Shown: piece by piece, positions 1 to 32,734 of the stretch
Numbering within the stretch: the stretch's first letter is position 1
Layout of the letters: each line of letters starts with the position of its first letter
Source of the DNA: Atriophallophorus winterbourni
Taxonomy: Eukaryota; Platyhelminthes; Trematoda; Plagiorchiida; Microphallidae
Assembly (NCBI GenBank): GCA_013407085.1
Contig: JACCGJ010020523.1
Span: 62,001 to 126,000 of the forward strand
DNA length: 64,000 bases
Direction of reading: 5' to 3'
The notes under the pieces: generated by a model
Databases searched by the model: none
What the model was told of the DNA's origin: nothing
Seen by the model: only the letters and a program-made list of their open reading frames with translations
Translations under genes and position numbers: made by a program

Positions 1-1165
1 TAATTTTCAATCGGAAATATAATCCTCAAGATGTTGAGTTTTATTAAAACCGTGCATTCACCAGTCAGTACTATGTTATTTTCTTCTCAGCGGACCTGAA
101 AGTCGCATTTTATGTGTTATTTCTTTTTAATTGAAAGCTAGCGTGATAATCTTGCGTTTTTCGCTTATATAAAATTATTAGTGCCCCTGCGACTTCACGG
201 TTGTTTTTGTAACAGCAATCATCGTTCGATTAAGTAACACCATATGAAAATAATGGCTGTTGCGGATCTCTTCCGGAAGATGTTGTAGTTATTGACATGA
301 TAAATTTATACTCCGAAAACTACTTCAAACGCGTCAGTCAGTCTGATTATGTAGTAACGTTTCCTTTTTCCCATGGGAGCCTATAACTTCTGCGTCAAAT
401 CCATTAAATAGACGACACTGACCCTAAACCGATATGAACGCCTGCTTCGATTGTAAACGATCGAAAGCACGGTTTTCACACAGCGCAGCATCAGTGTCCA
501 GTATTTCCATGGCTGTTTTAACCTTGTTAAAATAGATATGAAGTCAGTGTCTTGAAAGCTCAAATTGTTTACCATTATCCTACTGTTTTGATGCATGTGG
601 ATCCTGATCCTGATCCCCTATGCAAACATTCATTCAACATGGAAACATTATTGGGGCTTTAGTGATGGAAATACATGCAAATTTGAATTTGTGTTCAAGA
701 TATCGAAGCATTTTATACCATTAGTGTTTGCCGTTTATTGCACATGACGGAGCCAGATCAGTTTATTCATAAGCATGAGAATTGACAGCCAATCCTATGT
801 CCTGTGCTGCACTTGTGACTCATCATTTTTGTGTGAATTAAAAGTACTAATTATCAAAAAATACAAAGATTGACAAAGCTTTATCTGAAAACTTTCGAAA
901 TTTCAGCTTCAGACTTGTGTTAAAAAAGCACTCAAAGTTTATTGTTCAAGTTACACCAAAACTAGGTGTAACTAGCAATAAATAAAAGTAATGAAAATCA
1001 GTTTACGCTGAATCATGGCTGATCGGAAATTGTTGAAGAAGGAGACCGTTATTATTCGTTGACCTAATTTTTCGACAACAACATTTTGTCTTATCAACAC
1101 AAATTTTGCTTGAGATAATAAGCGATATTCATATAATTCGAAACCAGCAAACAAAAGTTAAATAA
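1..1165. other. Non-coding; diverged remnant of an earlier tandem unit
   Basis: I see no convincing gene here. Short tracts near 780-830 (a segment ending in cttgtgactc) and 845-925 (gaaaactttcgaaatttcag) resemble intron sequence of unit A near 20790 and 22610 and of unit B near 40190. This suggests that an older, diverged copy of the same duplicated unit lies just upstream. A sequence with acceptor-like and donor-like edges at about 91-113 is too short to call. The open frames here are short and show no family signature. Confidence 0.35.
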
Positions 1166-1167
1166 CA

Positions 1168-2720
1168 ACATGCCCCCGGGAGCTGACTGCATCACACCTG
1201 CAATCTTAAATTTATGTGACATTAAATTGTGTAAACTGCTATATTCAATCACTCTGTGCGTGAGTGTTGTACGGGATGACTGGTAGAAAGCAATCATAAC
1301 ACCTATCTAAAAAGGTGGCATTCTTTCGGACCCAGAAATTTACTGCCCTGTTACCACCTTCCCGTGATCTCAAATTATATTGAGCGAACTGAATGCGCAA
1401 GAACCGTTAGTCATTTCTTAACCCAAAATCTCGTTCTTGGTTGACTAACATTTTGGAGTCAATAAACGACTAGACACACAGTAGATGAATCTTGTTGCGC
1501 GCGTGCGTGTAACTTGGACATCTAAAATGTGTTTGATCAAGAGGACCTTCATATACTCCCGAGTAAACTGCAGGGGCTGTTTTAATGTATACCATCTTAT
1601 AGGGATGGGAAGCTAACTCCTTAATTGCGTGTAGCAGTAAGTATCACCGGTGTTATATTTAAGGGCATCGACGCCACTAGCGGTGTTCCACAAGCTTTCG
1701 AGTTTGCACTGCTTCACTTTTGAGTCTAAATCAATGACCTTCCTAAATTCGTCACAGCATAGACGGTTATTATTGCGGATGGTGCTAAGCTTTGAATGCG
1801 AATCAAGTCAGGGTTGGACTGCTTGCGAGATTTGAATTTATTGAGCAGCTGTTCAGAGAAGAACACGCTTCCATTCAACTTCAGAAACTTTGGAATCTTG
1901 AAAATGGGTACAAATATGCCAATTCTCTTAGAGTTTCGGATCACAGAAGTTGGAGGGGACAACAGAAGAAAAGGTCCTTAGTGTTTGGATAAGTGGAACC
2001 TTGAATAACAGCAAGCAATGCGAAGCCATGTGCAGCCGAGCTAGCCGCATGCTAAAATAGTTAGACGTATATTTTGAGGTTTTTCACTAGAAACATTCTC
2101 TCTGCTCCGAAACGCGTATATATACGAATTTTTTATTACTAAATTAAGCGTGGGCACCATGGATTCAAAAGGACGTCAAGCTTCTCGAGAGGATTCATCG
2201 CAGAGCAACCAAAATGGTTGGCTGTCTTCGCCATCTACCATATGATGATCATGTGGGGTATCTTAATTTGAATACACTGGCTCGCAGACGAGTTCCATTG
2301 GATTTACTTCTCACTTATAATAAATTTACCTCAAAGATTCATAGTCTAAGTAGTCTATTTCGCCTCTAGTCAAGCAATACCACAAACACTCACACATTGG
2401 TATTTGATATAAAACATTTTCGCAGTAACCACCGTCGCTTCATATTTCGGTGCACAGTTCCATCAGACGCTTTACAATAATTGTGCGAAAGGATTTTCAG
2501 AAACAAACTGGATAAATTTGTACTAAGTAATTTCGCCATAAACCCTGTTTCATAATTGATTGAGCAACGATTAATCCTAACGAAAATTTATACATCATAC
2601 ATAGGCTATATACGACATTTTTCTAAATAAATAATGTGACGATTTTCCAAATGCCTCAATTTTTATATGTTGTACAGTTATAGGCTTTATATACAATAAA
2701 TTCTTGAATCTTGAATCTAG
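1168..2720 (+). mobile_element. CR1-like LINE, degenerate RT half with 3' tail
   Basis: The plus strand decodes, with many frameshifts and stops, to CR1 reverse-transcriptase landmarks in order. A lead-in resembling 'DGITPAIL' is at about 1180, a KGG...RPV-like box at about 1310-1370, LPFNFR at about 1870-1890, and LLERIHRRATK at about 2180-2215. These are followed by the LARRRVPLDLL segment and a 3' tail of TTGAATCTTGAATC at about 2700-2716. It is clearly a pseudogene. The near-identical tract shared with unit B begins inside its 3' end at 2651. Confidence 0.75.
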
Positions 2721-2894
2721 AATTTTTTGTATTAAAAGTCTCATCTTCAAAACCGAAACAGATGCGAATCGGTCTACCAGCTTGTAGACGAAATTTCGTC
2801 TAGCGGGTCTTTTTCATATAATTTTGTTTCTGTGTGCGTTTGACTATCTAGAATAATTAATATATTGTAGTGCTCACATCTTCAATACTTACAC

Positions 2895-2940
2895 ACCGCA
2901 GCCGGTTTCCGGCTGTTTACCGTCATCAGCTTTATAAAGT
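2895..2940 (-). ncRNA. Hammerhead-ribozyme motif, degenerate (unit A)
   Basis: The minus strand reads CTGATGA (2923-2929), then a 4-bp stem closed by a 5-nt loop, then GAAAC (2905-2909) and CGG. This is the core order of a type I hammerhead with minimal stem III. The expected cleavage triplet is changed and stem I does not pair well, so it is probably inactive. The same copy is in unit B at 27695-27740. Confidence 0.5.
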
Positions 2941-4108
2941 AAGATCAGGTTCAGTGAGACTTGAAACAGTAGATAAGTGGTTAACAAAATTATACCCGAA
3001 TGCCACTGACAGTCATATTCACAATTAAAGAATGTATGTTTTTGTTGTCATCAAAAGATGTAAACAATTGTTAGCATAGATAGGTTTGCTGAATGACCCA
3101 AGAAACACAAAATGTTTAAAAATCAATGAGGAGAACGGTCCTTTCGATATCCCAGTGGAGAGCGTGATGCGTATCATCAATTGAATGTCATTATTCACGA
3201 TGTTTTCATTTTGTTACTTATAGTAAGAGCGATTATATACAAGTACAACTGGTCGTGAGAGATTTTCAATTTGCGTAATTTTTTCGAATGTCAACTACTT
3301 TGACAATTCACAAATATTCCGCAAGACACGCTGATGTTATCGGAATGACTTAGTCAAATATCTACCTAACTACCAACGTATTAAATCGCCAATCCATTTG
3401 CATAGTCACCACGTACAGATTGTTACCATGTACTGAGGAATAAAAAATATTGATTCATGAATATCAAACAAAATATCGGTAGTTCCTTGTTTATTCATTA
3501 CGGTTAAACCACAGCAGATTTCTAGCTCTTTTGATCACACAGAAGCACGAAGGTTAAGAACCATGTGTCATTGAACATTTGAGAAATATTTGCGAAGCTT
3601 TCAGTATGAACATATTGATACAAACAATATTATTTCCCATGAGCACGTTTGTACTCCTTAAAAATTGAAAAAGTTATATTTATTCACACATGTTTTGCCA
3701 TGAATTTGGCATAACGAAATATCAAACTTTAATTGAAATACATATGATTTCTATTGCTTTAGCGTTTTCAAATGTTACGATATTAATGCTAAATGTAATG
3801 TTGAATTTAGTCAAGGCAACAGAGAATTATTATATGTAGCAACACACCATGCCTAAAGTATACGAATTTAGTTTGAAAATATGATACGCTAAGTTTTCTA
3901 AAAAGCCACGAAGTACTGAACATTTCTAATGTGTTTATCAAAAGCCAATACTGGTCAATTATTTAGATTGAACTAAGTTTAGCTAGAATGGTGAACATGG
4001 ACTGTTGAACGTGGTAAATCATTTCATCTCACTGCATAATTTTTCACATCTATTGTTATTTGCAAATGAATAAACGGAGAGTGTATTTGATCTATCCTCT
4101 TTTTTCAG

Positions 4109-4176
4109 AAATACGCTTATTAGCTACTTTCGATTCGAAAATCATCGGTTCTTCAATAAAAGGTTTCCGCAAACAG
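4109..4176 (+). CDS. Exon S1 of gene 1 (22 codons)
   Basis: The acceptor tttttcag and donor caaacag|gtaaac bound 68 nt, entering in phase 1 and leaving in phase 0. It encodes IRLLATFDSKIIGSSIKGFR plus two residues. The unit B copy has ten extra codons in frame and a different C-terminal end, although the flanking introns are almost identical. Confidence 0.6.
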
Positions 4177-5825
4177 GTAAACTTTACAGTTTGATTGCTT
4201 ATGTGTGCCGATTTTGCGATGCGATCCTCCGGCATCTTAGTCGACTTGCGCTTCCAACGATTAATGCACACCGTAACACCATGATCTTTTCTCGCTCGTC
4301 CGCAGTTATAATGAATCTCAATCAATCAACGTCGGTCGCACCCTGAAAAAGTGAACTCACTTCAGCATTTGGCAGCAGCACCCTGCATTGCCAAAAATAT
4401 AACGGAAGAGCACTTGTGCTACAAAGCACGTGCAAAACAAGTTTATAGGTTATTTATAAATGAATAATTACATTATATAACTGCATCAATTTAGTAAATG
4501 GCACTGTCAATAGCATGTTGTTAATTCTTTTACTGAGGTAATAAAAAGAGTTTCCGAAGTTTAATTATGATTAGAACCTGACCTCAAAGATATTACATCC
4601 AACGTTGACTACGCTCAATTCCCGTTTGAGGTCAGCAATTCACATGCTAACGGCCATCCATCGAAAATTAACCAGTTTGATATCTAAAACGCACAAAGCA
4701 ATAGAAATCCAACCGTGGAAACGTTTACTATGCATGCGAGAGAGAATGAAACACTTTGCTATATCATATCTCTGCCCATCTTTTCTTCTCTTCACCAAAG
4801 TCTTCAGCCGGTGTGTACCGGTGATCAGTTTACACGGATTATTCAAGAGATTTCGCGCTGACCGATCCCGTTAGAACCCTCGCGAAACTGGATCCGATAG
4901 CAATCAATGGCTGACAATGTTTTTTAATCTGTTCTTGATTTAAGATGGGTTGTCGTTATCACAGTTTCCGTGCGATTACTGTGAAGCCTGGCTCTGTGAT
5001 CACTGTAGTTTGAGGTTTTCGCGCTTTATATTTCCACAATATGTTAGTAGGTGATATTTCGCAAGTAAAATAAGAGCTCTAGAGTGACACTGTAAATTAA
5101 CTACGATTTCAATCTAACGCGAAAGCCAGGTTCTCTACCAAGTTTCTGAAGCTACGGAACACAAAGCATTCATGGTCAGCCGCACTTGTTGCCCCTAATA
5201 CAAAAATATTGTTTGATATTTTCAACAACAGAGTTCAAACATTTCCATGATAAAATTTGTTGCGAGTCATTTCTCGTTTGATTTCGATTGATCAAAGCAT
5301 CTAAACACGTAGACAATAAATCTCAAATCACCAAAGTCTGGTTAACTTCAAATTCAATTTATTCTTCTTCAGCTCTCTGAAATATGGAAAGTTGAATCAG
5401 TTTCTTTTGAAAAATACCACAGAATGCATGAAAGCAAAATACTCGCTGAATTGAAAGTCAACATTGAAGGAAACGACAAACCAATACTCGATGCGATGAT
5501 CATGTTGAAGCAAACAACACAATTTCTCGCATTCCGCTCTGAAGGTATTATCATAAAAATTGATTGGGAAATTCGAGATTTTTTTCAACCATTCTGATAT
5601 TGTTCATTGGTTCAGTACCACGTTAACTTTAATATAAGTGACTTATTGTAACAAGTTGTTGATCGGGATGTGACTTTGTTATGCCACTGGATAGCTGAAT
5701 CGTCTTCCTTTGCTGACGTTCTGTAATTTGTTTGATTAGGCGCCAGTACGCTCGATGCAGCATTAGTCACACTCCCATTCCGCGTGGCAAGACCACCTGG
5801 CAATCGAGTCCTGATTCATCACTGA
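4109..5825 (+). CDS. Gene 1 (3' end): modular secreted-type protein, exons S1-L1-T1
   Basis: I do not recognise the family. The three exons are 4109-4176, 5373-5544 and 5740-5825, each bounded by polypyrimidine-AG acceptors and GT donors. They join in phase 1-0, 0-1 and 1-stop. The joined frame gives a hydrophobic strand (IRLLATFDSKII), a linker, then LSEIWKVESV...ILAELKVNIEG and a short tail ending VLIHH-stop. Exon lengths and phases are preserved in unit B. The 5' part of this gene would lie upstream of the window. By analogy with genes 2 and 3 it is a terminal domain of a multi-domain extracellular protein. The splice pattern is seen directly; the fold and the secretion are inferred. Confidence 0.6.
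5373..5544 (+). CDS. Exon L1 of gene 1 (57 codons)
   Basis: The acceptor ttcttcttcag and donor tctgaag|gtatta bound a fully open 172 nt, phase 0 to 1. Against the unit B copy I count five substitutions. All five change an amino acid (I/L, F/V, S/I, K/E, Q/K), and none is synonymous. The following intron looks identical between copies. Confidence 0.65.
5740..5825 (+). CDS. Exon T1 of gene 1 (27 codons and stop)
   Basis: The acceptor is gtttgattag. The exon enters in phase 1 and reads ASTLDAALVTLPFRVARPPG and on to a TGA at 5823-5825. The one difference from the unit B copy replaces R with L. A donor before the stop cannot be excluded, but no candidate keeps the phase used by the next short exon. 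Confidence 0.5.
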
Positions 5826-5990
5826 TGTTAATCTTTTCAAACCTAATCGTGTTCACCAGCGAATCCTGCAACATAACAAAAAGCCAATTGATCAAACGCG
5901 GTTATTACGCTCTGAACGAGCATCAAAACGCCTATTGTGTATAGGCACATCAATTGACCACAAAACTGACGTGAAACATGTTTGTCCCTG

Positions 5991-8488
5991 TTCTCACTTC
6001 GATATGATTTGCCAATCGATTTCGTATCAAACGGTAGATTCATGGTCTCTAGGCACGGGGATATTTTGAGCGAAATTGACGAATAGATTAGTGTTTGATA
6101 GTGGCTGACATTTTCCATCTCTTCACGCTTTCGAGGCTGTTGAACCTTGAATCATTATAATACAATTCTCCTCAAATTATTAGGGGCTCATTCTTTCAAT
6201 AAACCGATCAATAAATCCAATATGTTAAAAGCAACGGTTTATTTATTATTTAATCAAGACGTTGGTCAAAAGAAATCGTAAACTTGAGTGCAGAAAAATA
6301 AATTTAGTAAACCAACCGTCACATCAGTTTAGATAACTTTTCCTATCATTAAGCATAGATTTCTGTTTAAATACAATGCGACACATGTACTGTCCTTTCG
6401 AGCCGCTTAACTCGATCTAATAGACCGGTGTGATCGGGAATAATTGGTACGTTTAGCTGCGATGAATACACCAAAATGTTCTGAGTGTGTATTTGCTGTC
6501 GCGTTTACTCGACCGAAAAATTCCATGCACAGAAAGCGTATATGATTTTTTGCGCATCTGTTGTACAACCGCATATGATATTGTGCGATTAACTGTTCAT
6601 TTCGCCCTGTTTACCATGTTCGTACTACAATTTGTCAAAAATACAAATTTTAACTCATACAAGCGAATACCTCAAGTCATCTTGTTTTCTCCTAAGCGAT
6701 TGGCTCAAGTATTTCTTAGGTTATTACAACAGATCAAGTAGTGGTTTTATCTAGATATCCACGGTTCGATTTGCTGTCTCATAAAAGATTTCCACATTCT
6801 TATTCTTCTTATTATTTTTCAATTTTGCGGAAGTTTCTCGAGAACATCTTTTTAATAATGTAGAGGATATATGGCATCGCTGGAAAATTAGCTACATGCA
6901 GCATATCAACCTGAACAAAAATTGTGAGAATTGAGTGGCACAAAGATTTGCAATACACACGATTAAAATTAGCGTAGTTTCATCGCACAAGCTTGTGTAA
7001 CGACGAGCATGATGTGTGCGTATAATCCATGAGAGTAGGACTTAACTACAGTTAACTCAGAAGTCCAAATCATATCTAGTGTGTACGATTCTTTAGATAC
7101 TTTGCGTCGTCTAGTGCTGCTGTAGTCATTATGTTGGGGGAAAGAGGTACCATTCGATGTCCTCAATCTTATGGAAACAGTATTTTTCAAATTTAATATA
7201 TGCAAAATCGTTTAAAAAGATTGATCAAAGAAATAAATATGATTTCACGCATCACTGAAACAAACTTATTCTCTTCCCCTGATGACAACAAACATCCAGA
7301 AGCCGGTTGTGGAATGTAAGCACCACCTACCAGAATAAATTGTCGTTTATTTAATGAAAGTTCGCCACACCAAGTGGCGACGTCTAATTTGGTTGTCCGT
7401 GAAAGAGGTATTCCATTCGCAACTTTTTTGCTTCTAATTACCAAATTTCAGATTGGAATTTTCACGATGCCATCACAAACATATTTATTAAGTAAATTTT
7501 TCTATTGCAAGTCAATGTTGGAAGCAAGTCTAGAAAAACGCCTGACTCTCAATTGCCAACACTTTAGCTTTACTTTTATAAGTAATTTTTTTAAATTGAC
7601 AATCTCCTGAAACGGTATGTGCCGGTTGTTTTGATATGTCGTACCAAAGGGTTACCTTCGGGCACTTACTACGTTGAGTCCTTTTGAGAAATCTTGATGA
7701 ATTGCATACAGAACATTGCTGAAACCATAAATATGCTTCTGTTTCTAAACACGTTCTCACTCAAACACTACCCGTGCAAATATTCCGAAACCCGTATTCT
7801 TGCTCACTTTTGATGTTCGTCAACTGTAATACCACGATTTACTCTCAGCTAGATTCTTGTTTATTTCTGTTAAACAAGCGAAAAGAGTGGTGTTGGACAA
7901 GCCATTCCGAAACACGCTTGATACATAGAGCCATTGTAAATCCTAAACAAATGCATAAGTGATACAAGCAGTGTAACAAAGCGTTAGATTAGTCTTCTCC
8001 TCTTGTTATAATATGGGAAAATATGTGTTCTGTCGAACTGCATTTCTACCATGATAAGTATGTTATTTCACTAAAATTCTGCCCAGTGAACTCAATATGT
8101 TTGCTAAGATTGAACTCATTTCTGCTAGATTCTAGTTTCTCGGTACCGAACCAAGCATTAATTAACAAATTATTATACGAGATAACTCCAGGAGATTGCC
8201 AAATAATTTAAATACTACATTACCTGGCGGGTCATTATGATGCATATAGGTGAACATTTAAGTCAAAATAGAAATACTCATAGACTGAACACAGAAATAA
8301 TTTCTTTTGTGAAAATCCTCTATTCCGGTAACTGACGTTCAACCATGAATCTCGCAATATTATCGCTTCCAAAGATACAATTATTTTACTTAAAAATGAT
8401 GTGCGAGATCATATATTTTGTCAGTTATTCCCAATGTAATTTTTATGACCAAAATAATGTTACCATTGAACAATATTCAAAAGTGCAG
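5991..8488. other. Intergenic sequence between genes 1 and 2; no exon identified
   Basis: This is paralogous to 30836-32666 and well diverged. It should contain the first exon (signal peptide) of gene 2, but I could not find one conserved between the units. Unit B has about 128 bp (31020-31148) that is absent here. Unit B also lacks sequence corresponding to about 7380-8150. A degenerate hammerhead motif lies at 7265-7320. Confidence 0.4.
7265..7320 (+). ncRNA. Hammerhead-like relic (unit A)
   Basis: CTGATGA at 7279-7285 is followed at the right spacing by GAAGCCGGTTGTGG, where the family consensus has GAAACCGGTCGTGG. Stem II is lost and the GAAA is mutated. The paralogous relic is at 32196-32250. 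Confidence 0.35.
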
Positions 8489-30654
<22,166 letters not shown>

Positions 30655-30835
30655 TGTTAATCTTTTCAAACCTAATCGTGTTCACCAGCGAATCCTGCAA
30701 CATAACAAAAAGCCAATTGATCAAACGCGGTTATTACGCTCTGAACGAGCATCAAAACGCCTATTGTGTATAGGCACATCAATTGACCGCAAAACTGACG
30801 TGAAACATGTTTGTCCCTGTTCTCACTTCGATCTC

Positions 30836-32666
30836 ATTTGACAATCGATTTCGCGTCAAACGGTAGATTCATGGTTTCAACACACGGGGTTAGTTTGAGT
30901 GACTTTGACGAATTGCTTTGTGTTTGATAGTGGCTGACGTTTTCCATTTCTTCACGCTTTCGAGGTTGTTGAACCTTGAATCATTATAATACAATTCTCC
31001 TCAAATTATTAGGGGCTCACAATTGTCGTCGTGGGTCTTTTCAGCGTTTCCTGCTCTTCTGTATATCATCCGAATCTGATGAGTAGCACTCATCGCTTAT
31101 TCAATTCCCACCTATAAAATAGCAAGTTGAAAGTTTCTGTTGTTTCGGAAATCATTCTTTCAATGAACCGATCAATAAATCCAATATGTTAAAAGCAACG
31201 GTTTATTTATTATTTAATCAAGACGTTGGTCAAAAGAAATCGTAAACTTGAGTGCAGAAAAATAAATTTAGTAAACCAACAGACACATCAGTTTAGTTAA
31301 CTTTTCTTATCATTAAGCATAAATTTCTGTTTAAATCCAATGCGATACATGTACTCTCCTTACGAACCACTTAACTCGATCTAATAGACCGGTGTGATCG
31401 GGAATAATTGTTGCGTTTAGCTGTGATGAATACACCAAAATGTTCTGAGTGTGTATTTTCTGTCGTATTTAACCGACCGGTTTCTACGCGCGGAAAATTT
31501 CATGCACAGAAAGTGCATGCAATTGTTTGTTAGCCCGTTGTACAACCACATATGATATTGTGTGGATAACTGTTCCTTTCACCTTGTTTACCATATTCCT
31601 ACTACAGTTTGGAAAAATTCATACTTGAACGCAAACAAGCGAATACCTTGATGCATCTTGTTCTCTCCCCAGTGTATTAACAAGCGTTTGGCTCATGTAT
31701 TTCTTAGGTCATTACAACAGATCAAATATTAGTTTTCTTTATATATCCACGGTTAGATTTGCTGCCTCAAAAGATTTCCATATTATTATTATTATTCGAA
31801 TTTATGTATGTTTCTTGAAAACATCTTTGATAAAGTAGAGGATTTATGGCATTACTAGCAAATTAGATACATGCAGCACATCAACACATGATTATAATTA
31901 GCGTAGTTTCATCGCACAAGCTTGTGTAACCTCCCACATAAGGTATGCATATAATCCAACAGAGCAGGAAACAGCGTGGACTGGACTCAGAAGTCAAAAC
32001 CATATTTAGTGTGTACGAATCTTTAGATTCCTTGCGTGGTCTGGTGTTGCTGTAGTCATTATTTTGGGGGAAAAGTGGTACGATCCGTCGTCCACAATTT
32101 TATGGAAAAAGTATTTTTCAAATTCAATATATGGGAAATAGTTGAAAAAGATTGATCAGGGAAATAAATAAAAATTCAAGGATCACTGAAACAAAGTTAC
32201 TCTCTTCCCTTGATGACGAGAAGATGCCAGAAGCCGGTTGTGGAATGTAATCACCACATGCCAGAACAATTTGTCGTTTATGTAATGAAAGTTCGCCACC
32301 TAGCATTAATTAACAATTTAATCTAATAGATAGCAGCAGGAGATTGCTCACCAATTTAAATACTACATTACCTGACGGGTCAATATGATGCATATAGGTG
32401 AAGATTTAAGTCAACATAGAAATACTCATTGACTAAACACAGATGTAATTTCTGCAGTTAGAATCATTTATTTCGGTGACTGACGTTCAACCATGAATCG
32501 CGCTACGTTCCTGAATATTATCTATATTATCGCATTCAAATATACAATTATTCTACTAAAAATCGATGTGCATTTATATTTGCAAGATAAAATTTTTTGT
32601 CAGTTATTCCCAACGTAATTTTTTGACCAAAATAATTTTACCATTAAACAATATTGAAAATAAGAG
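30836..32666. other. Intergenic sequence between genes 2 and 3; no exon identified
   Basis: This is paralogous to 5991-8488 and shorter because of a deletion after 32300. The stretch 31020-31148 has no unit A counterpart and contains a small palindrome (gatgagtagcactcatc). The relic hammerhead is at 32196-32250. A signal-peptide exon for gene 3 was expected here but not found. Confidence 0.4.
32196..32250 (+). ncRNA. Hammerhead-like relic (unit B)
   Basis: TTGATGA at 32210-32216, then GAAGCCGGTTGTGG at the family spacing. It is the decayed paralogue of 7265-7320. Confidence 0.3.
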
Positions 32667-32734
32667 CCTTAATTTCACCCCGACAGCCACGCAAATTACA
32701 ACCGATTTGAGCATGATGCACGAATTAAAAACAA
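32667..32734 (+). CDS. Linker exon M0' of gene 3
   Basis: The donor is aaaacaa|gtgagt, with acceptors at 32666 or 32686 giving 68 or 48 nt as in unit A. It encodes a Thr-rich stretch (FTPTATQITTDLSMMHELKT). Confidence 0.5.

Larger units (their letters stand above)
2651..5990. repeat. Near-identical tract, copy A (partner 27451-30835)
   Basis: This tract matches 27451 to about 30835 with about 1% or fewer base differences in introns by eye. The offset is 24,800 at the start. Homology begins abruptly inside the 3' tail of a CR1 element and falls to the background level of divergence near 5990. A 30-nt length difference lies inside exon S1. The abrupt change fits gene conversion or a later partial duplication laid over an older one. 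Confidence 0.9.

Noticed and set aside
4605..4874. 89-codon plus-strand frame (and 68-codon minus frame) present identically at 29435-29704
   Set aside because: The identity only reflects the near-identical tract. There are no splice or family signals, and it lies in the intron between S1 and L1.
6487..6741. 84-codon plus-strand frame considered as a first exon for gene 2
   Set aside because: It is not preserved in unit B (about 31450-31720), where the frame is broken.
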